12,238 nucleotides of DNA from JALOOE01 sp964423545 (GTDB lineage: Bacteria > Chloroflexota > Anaerolineae > CG2-30-64-16), in contig CAYRFV010000171.1 in the NCBI GenBank assembly GCA_964423545.1, positions 1 through 12,238 of the forward strand. Direction: 5' to 3'. The position numbers were made by a program, and so were the translations under genes. The notes beneath the pieces are model-generated. The model saw only the letters and a list, made by a program, of their open reading frames with translations. It ran no database searches and was not told the origin of the DNA. This document shows positions 1-7,040 of this stretch, in pieces. Position 1 is the first letter of the stretch. The number at the start of each line of letters is the position of its first letter.

Positions 1-1262
1 CGGTCACCCAGGTGCTTTCGCTGATCGGCAGTGCCATGAGCCATGTTGCGATCGGCATTCGCGTGTTCGACGACACGGGGAATACGACGCCGCTGCTTCT
101 CGCATCGTTCTGTGCAGCCGTGCCGATGATGCTCGGCGGGAGTGTGGCCGGGGTCTTCGTGGATCGCTGGAACCGGCGTCGCGTTCTGATCGCCACGGAT
201 GCCATGCAGGCCGCCGGCACCCTGCTGCTGATGCTCAGCTTTCTCTCAGGGCGTTTCCAACTGTGGCACCTGTATGCCGTGGCTGTGGCTCAGGGGACGC
301 TGAGCATGCTGCAGCGTCCGGCGATGGAAGCTTCCGTGACCATGCTGGTGCCGCAAGGACACCGCGACCGCGCCAACGCAATCCGTCAGATCACCGGACC
401 GGCCGCCAGCATCGTGGCGCCGGTGCTCACGGGCTTCGCGTACACGCTCATCGACGTCACGGGCGTGATGCTGGTGGATTTGGCCACCGCGGCTAGCGCC
501 GTGGTGGTCGTGTCGCTTGTCGCCATTCCGCAGCCCCGACAGACGGCTGAAGGGAAGGCGGGGCAGGGTGTCTTCTGGAAGGAGCTGTGGAGCGGGTTGC
601 AGTTCGTCTGGTCCCGCCGGATGCTGTTCGTTCTCATGATTTATGCAGCGTTCCTCAACTTCCTGTTGTCCGGCCCGATGAGCCTGACGACCCCCTACCT
701 CCTCACCCTGACCGGGAGTAAGGCCACCCTGGGGGTGTTGCTGGGCATCATGAACCTGGGGATCGTGGTCGGCGGCATCGCGATGATGATCTGGGGCGGC
801 ACGCGACCGCGCATCCACGGCATCATGCTGGGACTGATGTTTCGCGCGCTTTGGCTGGCGATCTACGGGCTGGTGCGCACGCCCCCCATGCTGGCGCTCG
901 CCCTGTTCTTCATCTACTTCGCCAATCCCCTGGTGGATGCGTCCTTCATGTCGATCCTGCAGCTCAAGGTGCCGCCCGACATGCAGGGTCGCGTCTTTGC
1001 GCTCCTGTATCAGATGATGTATATCGCCAACCCGCTGTCGCTGCTGGTGACCGGTCCACTGGTAGACCGCATGTTGGAACCGGCGGTCGGCAGCGCGACG
1101 TGGCATGTGGTTGCGCCTCTCGTGGGCGAACAACCGGGCAGCGGGATGGGACTGCTGCTGTTCCTGGCGGGCGCGGCGATCCTCATCATGACGGCGCTGG
1201 TCTACGCCATGCCGAAAACGCGGCGTGTTGAGGCCGACCTGCCCGACTACGCCGCGCGGTAG
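1..1262 (+). CDS. MFS efflux-type transporter, 5' partial
   Basis: An integral membrane protein of the major facilitator superfamily, resembling the MFS_3 (transmembrane secretion effector / macrolide-efflux-like) group. These are proton-driven exporters; the substrate cannot be told. The reading frame is open to the left edge (codons for VTQ precede the GTG at 12) and the first visible residues match the start of helix 1 of such proteins, so roughly 10-20 residues are probably missing and the GTG is not a convincing start. Counting from that GTG there are 416 residues with about eleven or twelve hydrophobic segments. The loop between helices 2 and 3 carries the MFS motif-A remnant DRWNRRR (residues 51-57). 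The C-terminus is a short charged tail. It converges on tRNA-Cys, with a GC hairpin just after the stop. The family is fairly sure; export of drugs or macrolides is only a family-level guess. Confidence 0.85.
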   Translation, partial: VTQVLSLIGSAMSHVAIGIRVFDDTGNTTPLLLASFCAAVPMMLGGSVAGVFVDRWNRRRVLIATDAMQAAGTLLLMLSFLSGRFQLWHLYAVAVAQGTLSMLQRPAMEASVTMLVPQGHRDRANAIRQITGPAASIVAPVLTGFAYTLIDVTGVMLVDLATAASAVVVVSLVAIPQPRQTAEGKAGQGVFWKELWSGLQFVWSRRMLFVLMIYAAFLNFLLSGPMSLTTPYLLTLTGSKATLGVLLGIMNLGIVVGGIAMMIWGGTRPRIHGIMLGLMFRALWLAIYGLVRTPPMLALALFFIYFANPLVDASFMSILQLKVPPDMQGRVFALLYQMMYIANPLSLLVTGPLVDRMLEPAVGSATWHVVAPLVGEQPGSGMGLLLFLAGAAILIMTALVYAMPKTRRVEADLPDYAAR

Positions 1263-1301
1263 CGCAGCGTCGGGGGAACTGGGGAAGGCCAGGAATGCAA
1301 C

Positions 1302-1327
1302 GGGCCGGCGCCAGGTGGCGCCGGCCC
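1302..1327. terminator. Bidirectional GC hairpin between MFS gene and tRNA-Cys
   Basis: A perfect 11-bp inverted repeat (GGGCCGGCGCC, 4-nt loop AGGT, then its complement) lies between the converging transporter gene and tRNA-Cys. The T-runs on either side are poor (TTGAT on the right, GTTGC on the left strand). It is therefore a strong hairpin that probably ends both transcripts, but it is not a textbook rho-independent terminator. Confidence 0.6.
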
Positions 1328-1334
1328 TTGATGA

Positions 1335-1408
1335 TGGAGGCGACGGCGGGATTTGAACCCGCGATCGAGGTTTTGCAGACCTCTGCCTTGCCGCTTGGCT
1401 ACGTCGCC
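1335..1408 (-). tRNA. tRNA-Cys (GCA), CCA encoded
   Basis: Read on the minus strand it folds as a complete cloverleaf. The acceptor stem is GGCGACG/CGTCGCC. The D arm has a three-pair stem and an A13/A22 mismatch like that of E. coli tRNA-Cys. The anticodon stem GAGGT/ACCTC encloses the loop CTGCAAA with anticodon GCA, the variable loop has four bases, and the T arm GCGGG-TTCAAAT-CCCGC is perfect. The discriminator base is U73, the main identity element for cysteinyl-tRNA synthetase, and the terminal CCA is encoded (1335-1337). It decodes UGC and UGU. It is a stand-alone gene with its own promoter. Confidence 0.97.
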
Positions 1409-1420
1409 CTGACGTTCGGC

Positions 1421-1449
1421 ATTCTAGCGGATTCCTAACACGTTGTCAA
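1421..1449 (-). promoter_or_regulatory. Promoter of tRNA-Cys
   Basis: On the minus strand a perfect -35 TTGACA (1444-1449) is separated by 17 bp from the -10 TAGAAT (1421-1426). Transcription should start near 1414, giving a 5' leader of only about six bases before the mature tRNA. This is a near-consensus housekeeping-sigma promoter, as expected for a stable RNA. Confidence 0.85.
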
Positions 1450-1558
1450 ACCACCGACAAGGCGATAACACACGCAATAGCGCGGCGCGCACCGGCATGC
1501 CCTCCGATGGCTGGTCGTGCGGCGGGAACGGTCTCGGCTGCCGCGACAACCAACTGCA

Positions 1559-1589
1559 TTGGCCGGACCGCTCACTACACCGCTATAAT
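1559..1589 (+). promoter_or_regulatory. Promoter of the cold-shock-domain gene
   Basis: A perfect -10 hexamer TATAAT (1584-1589) lies 33 bp before the gene. The -35 is weak (TTGGCC at 1559-1564 with a 19-bp spacer, or nothing better at 17). The start point would be near 1596. A 7-bp inverted repeat TACGCTT/AAGCGTA (1589-1595 and 1615-1621) straddles the start site. Confidence 0.6.
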
Positions 1590-1622
1590 ACGCTTAACTC
1601 ATCAATGTGGGCGAAAGCGTAG

Positions 1623-1991
1623 ATGATGGGTATGGAACGCGATCTGATCCGCCGCTGCGCTGCATGCGGCATCGACTTTGTCTGGACCGTTGCTGAACAG
1701 GCGGCGGCGCCGCAGCCGGACCTCTGCCCCGGCTGCCGGAAGCTGGCGCCGCCGCCCGGCCGGCAGCGCGGGTTAGTGAAGTGGTACAGCCGCAGCAAGG
1801 GGTACGGGTTCATTACGCCCACCGAAGGCGCCGACATTTTCGTCCACCGATCGGGTCTGCTTGCGGCGCTCGACTCGCTGCGCACGGGACAACTGGTGGA
1901 GTTTGCCGTGTCTCACGGCGCGCGCGGCGCACAGGCGGAGCAGGTCGCGGTGCTGGACAGCAACGAGGGATCAGCGACCCCGGACGATTGA
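1623..1991 (+). CDS. Zinc-ribbon plus cold-shock-domain protein
   Basis: A small (122-residue) predicted single-stranded nucleic-acid-binding protein. Residues 12-38 hold two CxxC knuckles (C12, C15, C35, C38), a zinc-ribbon-like module. Residues 49-111 form a cold-shock OB-fold with RNP1-like KGYGFI (59-64) and RNP2-like DIFVH (71-75), including the aromatic residues that stack on bases. Ordinary CspA proteins are about 65-70 residues and lack the N-terminal zinc module. The likely role is RNA chaperone or mRNA binding, but the target is unknown. The start is uncertain: ATG codons lie at 1623, 1626 and 1632 and none has a clear Shine-Dalgarno. The domain calls are firm because the motifs are all visible; the cold-induced role is not shown by the sequence. 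The gene converges on the downstream glycosyltransferase gene. Confidence 0.88.
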   Translation: MMGMERDLIRRCAACGIDFVWTVAEQAAAPQPDLCPGCRKLAPPPGRQRGLVKWYSRSKGYGFITPTEGADIFVHRSGLLAALDSLRTGQLVEFAVSHGARGAQAEQVAVLDSNEGSATPDD

Positions 1992-1997
1992 CGGCGC

Positions 1998-2030
1998 AGC
2001 GGGCGTGCGGCAGCGCTCCGGCTTCCCGCT
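1998..2030. terminator. Weak hairpin between convergent genes
   Basis: A 6-bp inverted repeat AGCGGG/CCCGCT with a GC-rich 21-nt interior lies in the 43-bp gap between the converging cold-shock and glycosyltransferase genes. There is no T-run. It may act as a shared transcript end, but support is only positional and structural. Confidence 0.3.
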
Positions 2031-2034
2031 CCCG

Positions 2035-3159
2035 TTATCTCCCCGCGACTTCCGCCAGCAGTGTGTCGCAGGTGGGAGCCACCGTCTGCCAGTCGAAACG
2101 CACCGCGGCTTCATGCAAGGCGGCCGCCCCTGCCGCGGCGGTCGGCGCAGCCACCGCGGCGCGCAGCCGGTCCAGCAGCCCGTCGAAGCTGTCGTATAGG
2201 CAGCGGTCATGCCATGCGACCGGGATCAGCTCCGGATAGCTGAGCCGCCGAGGCAGGATGGGCAGGCAGCCGCAGTAGATCGCCTCGATGATGCTGACAC
2301 CGAAGAACTCGTGGAGCGCCGTGCTCAGAACGATGTCTGCGCTCCAAAGGAGTCGGGCGTATTCCGCCAGACTCTCGGCGTAGCCGTAGTGCACCAGTCG
2401 AGCGCCCAACCGGACCTGCGCCGCCTCGAATTCCGCCGGACGCACGCGGAAGTTCTCGCCTGCCAGCGCTACCCGGAACGCCAGTCTCTCATCCGCCAGC
2501 GCATACAGGGCTCGCAGCATCGTCGCGGGGTCTTTGTCGTACTCCCAGCGTTGATTCCAGAGGATCAACGGCGCGTCTTCTGCCCCGCGCGGGCCCCTGC
2601 AGGCATAGACATCGAGCCGCGCCAGGTCGCATCCGACCGGCAGCACGCTTGACTTCGCCAGCGCCGCCTCAATCGTCTCCAGGTGGGTATAGTCCGGGAA
2701 GTGTTTGAGCAGGCGCGGCAGCTCCTCGAACCAGCTGCGCAGGTGATACGCCGAATTGAAGCAGACACGGTCGGCGGCCAGCATCGAGAGATGCTGGATC
2801 ATGCCGTAGGTCAGGTCGCGTTTTGCGCCGGGCGGCGGCGGGTAGGTGAGCTGGTTCTCGTGCATGTAGAGCACGGTTGGGACATCGGGCAGCTCCCGTC
2901 GGGTCAGGGCGAAGAACGCAGGGAGATTCACCATGCTCGTCGCCAAGAGGAGATCGGGTCGTTCGCCTGTCGACAGCCGGCTACGCGCCTGTTCGGCCAA
3001 CTCGAGCGCGGCGCCGTGCATGCGCCACTTCCAGAAATAGCCCGCCATGCTCAAGATGCGGACGCGGTGGCGGCTGTGGCGGGCATACCCTTCGGCCCAG
3101 GCGCGATGCGAGCCCGTATGATAGGGGTTGAGCAGCCAGACGGTCAACGATTCGCGCAT
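2035..3159 (-). CDS. GTDC1/DUF3524-type glycosyltransferase (queuosine mannosyltransferase-like)
   Basis: A cytoplasmic GT4-like glycosyltransferase with an N-terminal DUF3524 domain, the architecture of animal GTDC1 (QTMAN), which mannosylates queuosine in tRNA-Asp. The N-terminal half has NPYHTGSH (11-18), the aromatic/basic block YFWKWRMHG (41-49), HENQLTYP (100-107) and FNSAYHLRSW (134-143). The GT4 half has WNQRWEYDKDP (201-211) and the E-x7-E motif EFFGVSIIEA (E284, E292), followed by YCGCLPILP and SYPEL, all typical of GTDC1. I chose the ATG at 3159, giving 374 residues, because the longer reading (to 3219) adds 20 non-conserved residues and a promoter sits inside that extension. No other queuosine gene is nearby. 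The family is strongly supported; sugar donor and substrate in this bacterium are inferred from the eukaryotic relative. Confidence 0.85.
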   Translation of the reverse strand: MRESLTVWLLNPYHTGSHRAWAEGYARHSRHRVRILSMAGYFWKWRMHGAALELAEQARSRLSTGERPDLLLATSMVNLPAFFALTRRELPDVPTVLYMHENQLTYPPPPGAKRDLTYGMIQHLSMLAADRVCFNSAYHLRSWFEELPRLLKHFPDYTHLETIEAALAKSSVLPVGCDLARLDVYACRGPRGAEDAPLILWNQRWEYDKDPATMLRALYALADERLAFRVALAGENFRVRPAEFEAAQVRLGARLVHYGYAESLAEYARLLWSADIVLSTALHEFFGVSIIEAIYCGCLPILPRRLSYPELIPVAWHDRCLYDSFDGLLDRLRAAVAAPTAAAGAAALHEAAVRFDWQTVAPTCDTLLAEVAGR

Positions 3160-3165
3160 GACCGG

Positions 3166-3195
3166 ATCATAGCATGGGTTTCGCTGACCTGCCAG
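3166..3195 (-). promoter_or_regulatory. Promoter of the glycosyltransferase gene (leaderless)
   Basis: Minus-strand -10 TATGAT (3166-3171), with an 18-bp spacer to a 4/6 -35 CTGGCA (3190-3195). The usual start distance puts +1 at or within a base of position 3159, the A of the ATG. No Shine-Dalgarno is seen upstream of this ATG, which agrees with a leaderless mRNA. Confidence 0.5.
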
Positions 3196-3207
3196 TTGAC
3201 TCTGGAT

Positions 3208-3236
3208 TGGACATTTCACGGGTCAAGCGATATACT
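3208..3236 (+). promoter_or_regulatory. Promoter of the sugar ABC operon
   Basis: A 5/6 -35 TGGACA (3208-3213), a 17-bp spacer and -10 TATACT (3231-3236) predict a start near 3243 and an 83-nt 5' leader. Imperfect inverted repeats lie around the -35: CGCTGACC (3182-3189) facing GGTCAAGCG (3221-3229), and TTGAC (3196-3200) facing GTCAA (3222-3226). These could be an operator, but no regulator gene is nearby. Confidence 0.65.
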
Positions 3237-3325
3237 CACGGTCAGCATCCGGTCGACACCGCGACGGCCCCGCGCCGTTCAGCGCTTCCGCAGATCGGAC
3301 GCCATGCGGCTTCGCAAGGTGGCGA

Positions 3326-4873
3326 ATGGACGACCAACTCCTCATTGCGATGGAAGGGATCGACAAGAGCTTCCCCGGGGTGCATGCGCTGAGCAACGCG
3401 CGTTTCGAGCTGCGGCGGGGGGAAGTGCATGCCCTGGTCGGCGAGAACGGCGCCGGCAAGTCCACACTGATGAAGGTCCTGGCAGGCGTGTATGCCAGGG
3501 ACGCGGGCCGCATCCTCTGCAAGGGCCGCGAAGTCGACATTCCCAATCCGCGCGCCGCGCAGCATCTGGGCATCAGCATGATCCATCAGGAGCTCAACCT
3601 GATGCCCCACCTCACCGTTGCCCAGAATATCTTCATCGGCCGCGAGCCGCGCCGTGGATTCGGGTTCGTGCTGGACGAGGCCGAGATCAATGACAAGACG
3701 CACGAACTCCTGGCGTCCATGCATCTGAAGCTCGACCCGCGCGCCAAAGTCGCTGACCTGACGGTGGCCAAGCAGCAGATGGTCGAGATCGCCAAGGCCT
3801 TGTCTTACAATGCCGAGGTGCTGATCATGGATGAGCCCACCGCGGCGCTGACCGAGGCCGAAATCGACGAGCTCTTTCGCATTGTCCGCCAGCTGCGCGA
3901 CAAGGGCGTTGGCGTCGTGCATATCTCGCATCGGCTGGAGGAGCTCAAACAGATTTCCGATCGCATCACCGTGATGCGCGACGGCCACACCATCGATACG
4001 GTTCCGACCGCCCAGTCCAGCATCGACCAGATCATCAGCATGATGGTGGGCCGGACCATCTTCGAGGCCACGCCGGAGCTTCCCGAGCAGCCGAGCCAGG
4101 AAGTCGCCCTGGAAGTCAGGAACCTCAAGCGCGGCGCGCTGATCCGGGATGTCAGCTTCAGCCTGCGACGGGGCGAGATCCTGGGCTTCGCAGGACTGAT
4201 GGGCGCCGGCCGCACCGAGGTGGCACGCGCCATCTTCGGCGCCGATTCGCTCGACTCCGGCGAAGTGTTCGTCAAGGGGAAGAGAGTGCAGATTCGCCAT
4301 CCCGGCGACGCGGTCAAACACGGCATCGCGTATCTGTCCGAGGACCGCAAGCGCTACGGCCTCGCCTTGGGTCTCGATGTGGAAGCGAACATCGTGTTGG
4401 CCTCCTTTCAGCGCTTCCTGCGGGCTATGGGCTGGATCAACACGGCTCGCACCCGGAAGGCGGCCGATCAGCAAGTCAAGGCGCTTTCGATCAGGACGCC
4501 GGGGCTCGGCCAGCGAGTCAGGAATCTCTCCGGTGGCAATCAGCAGAAAGTGATCATCGGCAAGTGGCTGACGGCCGACACCGCCGTGCTGATTTTCGAC
4601 GAGCCGACGCGCGGCATCGATGTCGGTGCGAAGAGCGAGATCTACAGGCTGCTGAACGATCTGGCTCATCAGGGCAAGGCGATCATGATGATCTCTTCGG
4701 AGCTGCCGGAAATCCTCCGCATGAGCCATCGGATTGTCGTGATGTGCGAGGGGCGGATCACGGGCGAGCTCGCGGCGGCCGAGGCCACCCAAGAGAAGAT
4801 CATGCGGCTCGCCACGCAGCGGGGCGGCATCGTCGGCGATGAAACGCCCGCTCCTCTCCCTCAGGATGGGTAA
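3326..4873 (+). CDS. Sugar ABC importer, double ATP-binding subunit (RbsA/MglA type)
   Basis: The energising subunit of a carbohydrate uptake ABC transporter, acting on the cytoplasmic face of the membrane. It has two fused nucleotide-binding domains in 515 residues, the normal length. Domain 1 has Walker A GENGAGKST (39-47), Q-loop HQEL (87-90), a non-canonical signature LTVAKQQ (145-151), Walker B LIMDEP (166-171) and switch H202. Domain 2 has the degenerate Walker A GLMGAGRTE (290-298, Arg for Lys), signature LSGGNQQK (401-408) and Walker B LIFDEPTRGID (422-432). This asymmetry is typical of the ribose/galactose/xylose class. The start follows AAGGTGG (3316-3322), slightly close but the only reasonable one. 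The gene is the first of a three-gene operon, and the permease ATG follows three bases after its stop. The substrate cannot be read from this subunit, so no rbsA symbol is given. Confidence 0.95.
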   Translation: MDDQLLIAMEGIDKSFPGVHALSNARFELRRGEVHALVGENGAGKSTLMKVLAGVYARDAGRILCKGREVDIPNPRAAQHLGISMIHQELNLMPHLTVAQNIFIGREPRRGFGFVLDEAEINDKTHELLASMHLKLDPRAKVADLTVAKQQMVEIAKALSYNAEVLIMDEPTAALTEAEIDELFRIVRQLRDKGVGVVHISHRLEELKQISDRITVMRDGHTIDTVPTAQSSIDQIISMMVGRTIFEATPELPEQPSQEVALEVRNLKRGALIRDVSFSLRRGEILGFAGLMGAGRTEVARAIFGADSLDSGEVFVKGKRVQIRHPGDAVKHGIAYLSEDRKRYGLALGLDVEANIVLASFQRFLRAMGWINTARTRKAADQQVKALSIRTPGLGQRVRNLSGGNQQKVIIGKWLTADTAVLIFDEPTRGIDVGAKSEIYRLLNDLAHQGKAIMMISSELPEILRMSHRIVVMCEGRITGELAAAEATQEKIMRLATQRGGIVGDETPAPLPQDG

Positions 4874-4876
4874 GCC

Positions 4877-5878
4877 ATGGCTACAGGCGTCACCTCCACC
4901 ACCGCCGCCAAACGATCGCTGCTGCGCGGCGACGCGTTGCAGAAGGTGCTGGCTTTCGCCGGCTTGATTGTCATCTTTGTCGCCTTTTCGCTGGCTTCCC
5001 CCTATTTCCGCCAGTTCGAAAACATCGTTGCCATCCTCCTCGCGACGGCCGTCAACGGCGTGTTGGCGTTGGGCGTCACCTTCGTGATCATCACGGCCGG
5101 CATTGATCTCTCCATCGGCACCGTGATGACCTTCGCCGCCGTGATGACCGGCGTCTTCATCGCGGACTGGGGGCTGCCGGTGCCGGTTGGGGTGATCGGC
5201 GGACTGCTGGCGGGGACAGCCTGCGGGCTGGTCAACGGCGTGACCATCGCCAAAATGAAGATTCCGCCCTTCATTGCGACCTTGGGCATGATGATGGCGA
5301 CCAAGGGACTGTCGCTGATCCTGTCTCGCTCCAAGCCGATCTACTTCATGGATACGCCGACGTTCAACAGCATCGCCATGGGCTCTGTCACGGGCGCGCT
5401 GATTCCCGGCCTCAATGTGCCGAACGCGGTGCTGATCCTGTTCGGCGCCGCGATCGTTGCCAGTTTGATTCTGAACAAGACGGTATTGGGCCGCTATACT
5501 TTTGCGATCGGCAGCAACGAGGAGGCCACGCGGCTCTCCGGTGTGAACGTGGACCGCTGGAAGATGGCGGTCTATGCCCTGTGCGGCTTATTTGCCGGGC
5601 TGGCCGGGGTGCTGATGGCCTCCCGGCTGAACTCGGCGCAGCCGGCCCTCGGCGCCGGCTACGAGTTGGACGCCATCGCAGCCGTAGTGATCGGAGGCAC
5701 TTCGCTGAGCGGCGGCGAAGGCACCATCCTGGGCACGATCATCGGCGCGTTCATCATGAGCACGCTGACCAACGGGCTGCGCATTCTATCGGTGCCACAG
5801 GAGTGGCAGATGGTGGTGACGGGGATCATCGTCATTGCGGCGGTGTATGCCGACATCATCCGCCGCCGGGGTGCGTGA
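4877..5878 (+). CDS. Sugar ABC importer permease (RbsC type, BPD_transp_2)
   Basis: Inner-membrane channel subunit of the same importer, 333 residues with about eight to ten hydrophobic helices. Family hallmarks are TAGIDLSIGTVM (73-84), a cytoplasmic coupling region SNEEATRLSGV (213-223) and the C-terminal GGTSLSGGEGTILGT (273-287). The Shine-Dalgarno AGGATGG lies in the last codons of the ATPase gene, and the start is three bases after that stop, so the two are probably translationally coupled. Two copies would pair with two RbsA-like subunits or one double-ATPase dimer, depending on the system. Nothing is truncated or unusual. Which sugar it passes cannot be inferred. Confidence 0.95.
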   Translation: MATGVTSTTAAKRSLLRGDALQKVLAFAGLIVIFVAFSLASPYFRQFENIVAILLATAVNGVLALGVTFVIITAGIDLSIGTVMTFAAVMTGVFIADWGLPVPVGVIGGLLAGTACGLVNGVTIAKMKIPPFIATLGMMMATKGLSLILSRSKPIYFMDTPTFNSIAMGSVTGALIPGLNVPNAVLILFGAAIVASLILNKTVLGRYTFAIGSNEEATRLSGVNVDRWKMAVYALCGLFAGLAGVLMASRLNSAQPALGAGYELDAIAAVVIGGTSLSGGEGTILGTIIGAFIMSTLTNGLRILSVPQEWQMVVTGIIVIAAVYADIIRRRGA

Positions 5879-5886
5879 TTCCGATC

Positions 5887-5909
5887 GGGACCTGATGGTC
5901 GCCGGTCCC
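5887..5909 (+). other. Intercistronic hairpin before the binding-protein gene
   Basis: Stem GGGACC/GGTCCC with an 11-nt loop, nine bases after the permease stop and without a T-run. In binding-protein operons such hairpins often protect or cut the mRNA so that the binding protein is made in excess. The 119-bp gap and the strong Shine-Dalgarno of the next gene fit that, but the role here is inferred. Confidence 0.4.
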
Positions 5910-5997
5910 TCTATGACGTCGGTTGACTCTCGCCTGGGCCGATCTCAGGCCGGTTCGCAGCGAGGGCGCGACATATCTGCTTCTAAAGGAGGGAGCA

Positions 5998-7008
5998 ATG
6001 AAGACGAAGTGGCTTGTAGTCTTGAGCGTGCTGGTGTTGGCAGCCCTGGTCGCTGGGTGCGTGCCCGCGACGGCCCCTGCCGCGCCAGCGCAGCAGCCGG
6101 CGGCGCAGCAGCCGGCGGCTCAGAAGCCGGCTGAGGGGGAGATCTACATCCCGGTGATCTCCAAGGGCTTCCAGCATCAGTTCTGGCAGGCCGTCAAGAT
6201 GGGTTCGGAGAAGGCCGCGAAGGACTATAACGTCAAGATCACCTTCGAGGGGCCGGAATCGGAATCGCAGGTGGACAAGCAGGTCGAGATGGTGCAGGCT
6301 GCCCTGGCGAAGAATCCCAAGGCGATGGCCCTCGCGGCGCTCGATACCAAGGCCCTGATCCCGCAATTGGAGAAGGCCAAGGCCGCCAACATCCCGGTCG
6401 TTGGGTTCGACTCCGGGGTGGATAGCGATATCCCGGTCGCCACGGCAGCTACCAACAATATCGCTGCCGCCGCGTTTGCGGCGGACAAGATGGCCCAGGC
6501 CATCGGCGGCGAAGGCAAGATCGCAGTCATCGTCCATGACCAGACGAGTCGCACCGGCATCGACCGCCGCGATGGCTTCGTCAAGCAGATCAAGGAGAAG
6601 CACCCGAAGATCACGATCGTGGACGTGCAGTACGGTGGCGGCGACCATGCCAAGTCCACCGACCTCGCCAAGGCGATCATCCAGGCGAACCCTGATCTGA
6701 AGGGCTTCTTCGGCGCCAACGAGGGCTCGGCCGTCGGCGTGATCAATGCCGTCAAGGAGCTCAACAGGACCGGCAAGATCGTCGTGATCGGGTACGATGC
6801 CGGCAAGCTGCAGAAAGCCGCAGTGAAGGATGGCGTGATGATCGGCGCCATCACCCAGGATCCAGTCGGCATCGGCTACAAAGCGGTCGAGGCTGCGGTG
6901 AAGGCGATCAAGGGGGAGAAGGTCGAGAAGAATATCGACACAGGGTTCAAGTGGTGGGACAAGACCAACATGGACTCGGAGGAGATGAAGCCGCTGCTGT
7001 ACGATTGA
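5998..7008 (+). CDS. Sugar-binding lipoprotein of the ABC importer (RbsB-like)
   Basis: The extracytoplasmic substrate receptor, a type-1 periplasmic-binding fold (COG1879), 336 residues. The ATG at 5998 is chosen over an in-frame one at 5923 because it has a strong Shine-Dalgarno AAAGGAGGG (5985-5993) and begins a lipoprotein signal: MKTK, a hydrophobic core and lipobox LVAGC with the lipidated Cys at 21. Residues 22-47 are an Ala/Pro/Gln linker built partly from a repeated QQPAA unit. The binding domain shows residues at the usual ligand positions: QFWQ after the first strand, VGFDSGVD, the Arg-rich TSRTGIDRRDGF, GANEG, GYDAGK and ITQDPVG. The Asp-Arg pair of E. coli RbsB is Asp-Ser here, so ribose should not be assumed. 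It is the last gene of the operon and is followed by an intrinsic terminator. Confidence 0.93.
   Translation: MKTKWLVVLSVLVLAALVAGCVPATAPAAPAQQPAAQQPAAQKPAEGEIYIPVISKGFQHQFWQAVKMGSEKAAKDYNVKITFEGPESESQVDKQVEMVQAALAKNPKAMALAALDTKALIPQLEKAKAANIPVVGFDSGVDSDIPVATAATNNIAAAAFAADKMAQAIGGEGKIAVIVHDQTSRTGIDRRDGFVKQIKEKHPKITIVDVQYGGGDHAKSTDLAKAIIQANPDLKGFFGANEGSAVGVINAVKELNRTGKIVVIGYDAGKLQKAAVKDGVMIGAITQDPVGIGYKAVEAAVKAIKGEKVEKNIDTGFKWWDKTNMDSEEMKPLLYD
6091..6135 (+). repeat. 15-bp coding tandem repeat in the lipoprotein linker
   Basis: Two near-identical copies of CAGCAGCCGGCGGCG (6091-6105, 6106-6120) and a diverged third (6121-6135) encode QQPAA, QQPAA and QKPAE. They form part of the flexible tether between the lipid anchor and the binding domain. 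Repeat number is a likely source of length variation between strains. Confidence 0.85.
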
Positions 7009-7040
7009 GCCGCGTGCTCTGAATCGGCCTGAGCTCCGGG

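Noticed and set aside
1443..1460. Inverted repeat TTGTC-N8-GACAA over the -35 of the tRNA-Cys promoter, as an operator
   Set aside because: Only five bases per arm, one of which is mostly the -35 consensus itself; operators are not expected for a housekeeping tRNA.
1335..3159. Functional link between tRNA-Cys and the queuosine glycosyltransferase
   Set aside because: Queuosine is placed in tRNAs with GUN anticodons (Asp, Asn, His, Tyr); tRNA-Cys has GCA, and the genes are separated and on independent promoters.
5923..5951. A separate promoter for the binding protein (TTGACT at 5923-5928)
   Set aside because: No acceptable -10 hexamer is found at 16-18 bp downstream.
5923..5997. Upstream in-frame start for the binding lipoprotein
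   Set aside because: It would add 25 residues before a clear lipoprotein signal peptide and destroy its N-terminal position; the ATG at 5998 has the strong Shine-Dalgarno.
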